Part shown: positions 63,854 through 64,000 of the stretch, in pieces | How the letters are laid out: every line of letters starts with the position of its first letter | Position numbering within the stretch: the stretch's first letter is position 1 | Source: Alkaliphilus sp. NP8 | Lineage (GTDB): Bacteria; Bacillota; Clostridia; Peptostreptococcales; Natronincolaceae | Assembly: GCA_015978205.1 (NCBI GenBank) | Contig: JADWMM010000032.1 | Span: 1 to 64,000 of the forward strand | DNA length: 64,000 nucleotides | Direction: 5' to 3' | The notes under the pieces: model-generated | The model's input: only the letters and a program-made list of their open reading frames with translations | Told to the model about the DNA's origin: nothing | Databases searched by the model: none | Made by a program: the position numbers and the translations under genes

Positions 63854-63881
63854 GTATTCTAAGACTTATTACTTTTTAGAT

Positions 63882-64000
63882 TTACTTCTTTTCTTCAATC
63901 TCTTTTACAAGATCCTCAATAAAGCTTTGTACTGCTACAGTACCCAACTCACCTTTATCTCTAGATCTAACAGCGACTTCTTCAGACTCTATTTCCTTAT
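63882..64000 (-). CDS. thrS: Threonyl-tRNA synthetase, C-terminal end only
   Basis: Partial gene cut by the right edge. The 38 visible codons read EIESEEVAVRSRDKGELGTV and then AVQSFIEDLVKEIEEKK, ending at TAA. This matches the end of the anticodon-binding domain of ThrS (VxVRxRxKGDLGTM pattern). In many Firmicutes thrS lies close upstream of infC; here about 7 kb separate them. Confidence 0.82.
   Translation of the reverse strand, partial: KEIESEEVAVRSRDKGELGTVAVQSFIEDLVKEIEEKK

Overview
The window is AT-rich DNA from a low-GC, anaerobic Firmicute of the class Clostridia. Support comes from pyruvate:ferredoxin oxidoreductase, phosphate butyryltransferase, rubrerythrin, an A-type flavoprotein, T-box and PyrR leaders, and the clostridial gene order infC-rpmI-rplT / ktrB-ktrA / trmH-yqzL-pheS-pheT-zapA-U32 peptidase. 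Two genes read through an in-frame UGA followed by a bacterial SECIS-like hairpin, so the organism very probably makes selenocysteine. This fits relatives of Alkaliphilus and Tepidibacter, but the genus cannot be fixed from the sequence.

Layout. 1-300: tandem rRNA promoters and a rRNA leader that run off the left edge toward a 16S gene outside the window. 0.5-5.3 kb: ptb, a TPR protein, a membrane protein and a B12-type radical SAM protein. 5.5-14.5 kb: a zinc phospholipase C-like protein, a degenerate ADP-ribosylglycohydrolase-like protein, argS, a DUF523 protein, mutS2 and typA. 14.7-28.9 kb: an L,D-transpeptidase, two FAD-dependent oxidoreductases, rubrerythrin, a pair of Gate-domain membrane proteins, Cu/Zn-type SOD, a GNAT protein, threonine dehydrogenase, an M16C protease, cinA and a six-LysM protein. 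29-36.5 kb: a selenocysteine MsrA, rhomboid, flavodiiron protein, bioB-bioY under a BirA operator, a uracil permease under a PyrR-type leader, a 55-aa DUF3787-like protein and a broken ThiF/MoeB-family gene. 36.5-45 kb: PFOR, a CBS-type pyrophosphatase, CheV, and a MarR/MATE pair. 45-57 kb: U32 peptidase, zapA, T-box-controlled pheST, yqzL-like micro-ORF, RNA methyltransferase, KtrAB potassium uptake, and infC-rpmI-rplT behind an L20-type leader.

Right end (57.3-63.9 kb). A short FtsH-like protease and two arsenic operons lie between infC and the last codons of thrS, which are often neighbours in Firmicutes. This segment looks like an accessory insertion. Operon A is arsR - arsC - acr3 - a 112-aa protein with a Cys-Sec pair. 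Operon B is arsR - YraQ/ArsP-type permease - a small CxxC thioredoxin-like protein. Both promoters carry the same palindrome just downstream of the -10 box, which suggests that the two ArsR repressors act on shared operators.

The strongest discoveries are the two selenoproteins that ordinary ORF calling breaks at UGA: MsrA at 29097-29720, and the small arsenic-operon protein at 59132-59470. The second may be undescribed. Other points of note are a catalytically degenerate ADP-ribosylhydrolase fold, two candidate AUA start codons, and a doubly lesioned ThiF-family gene. No tRNA, CRISPR array, insertion sequence or prophage was recognised.
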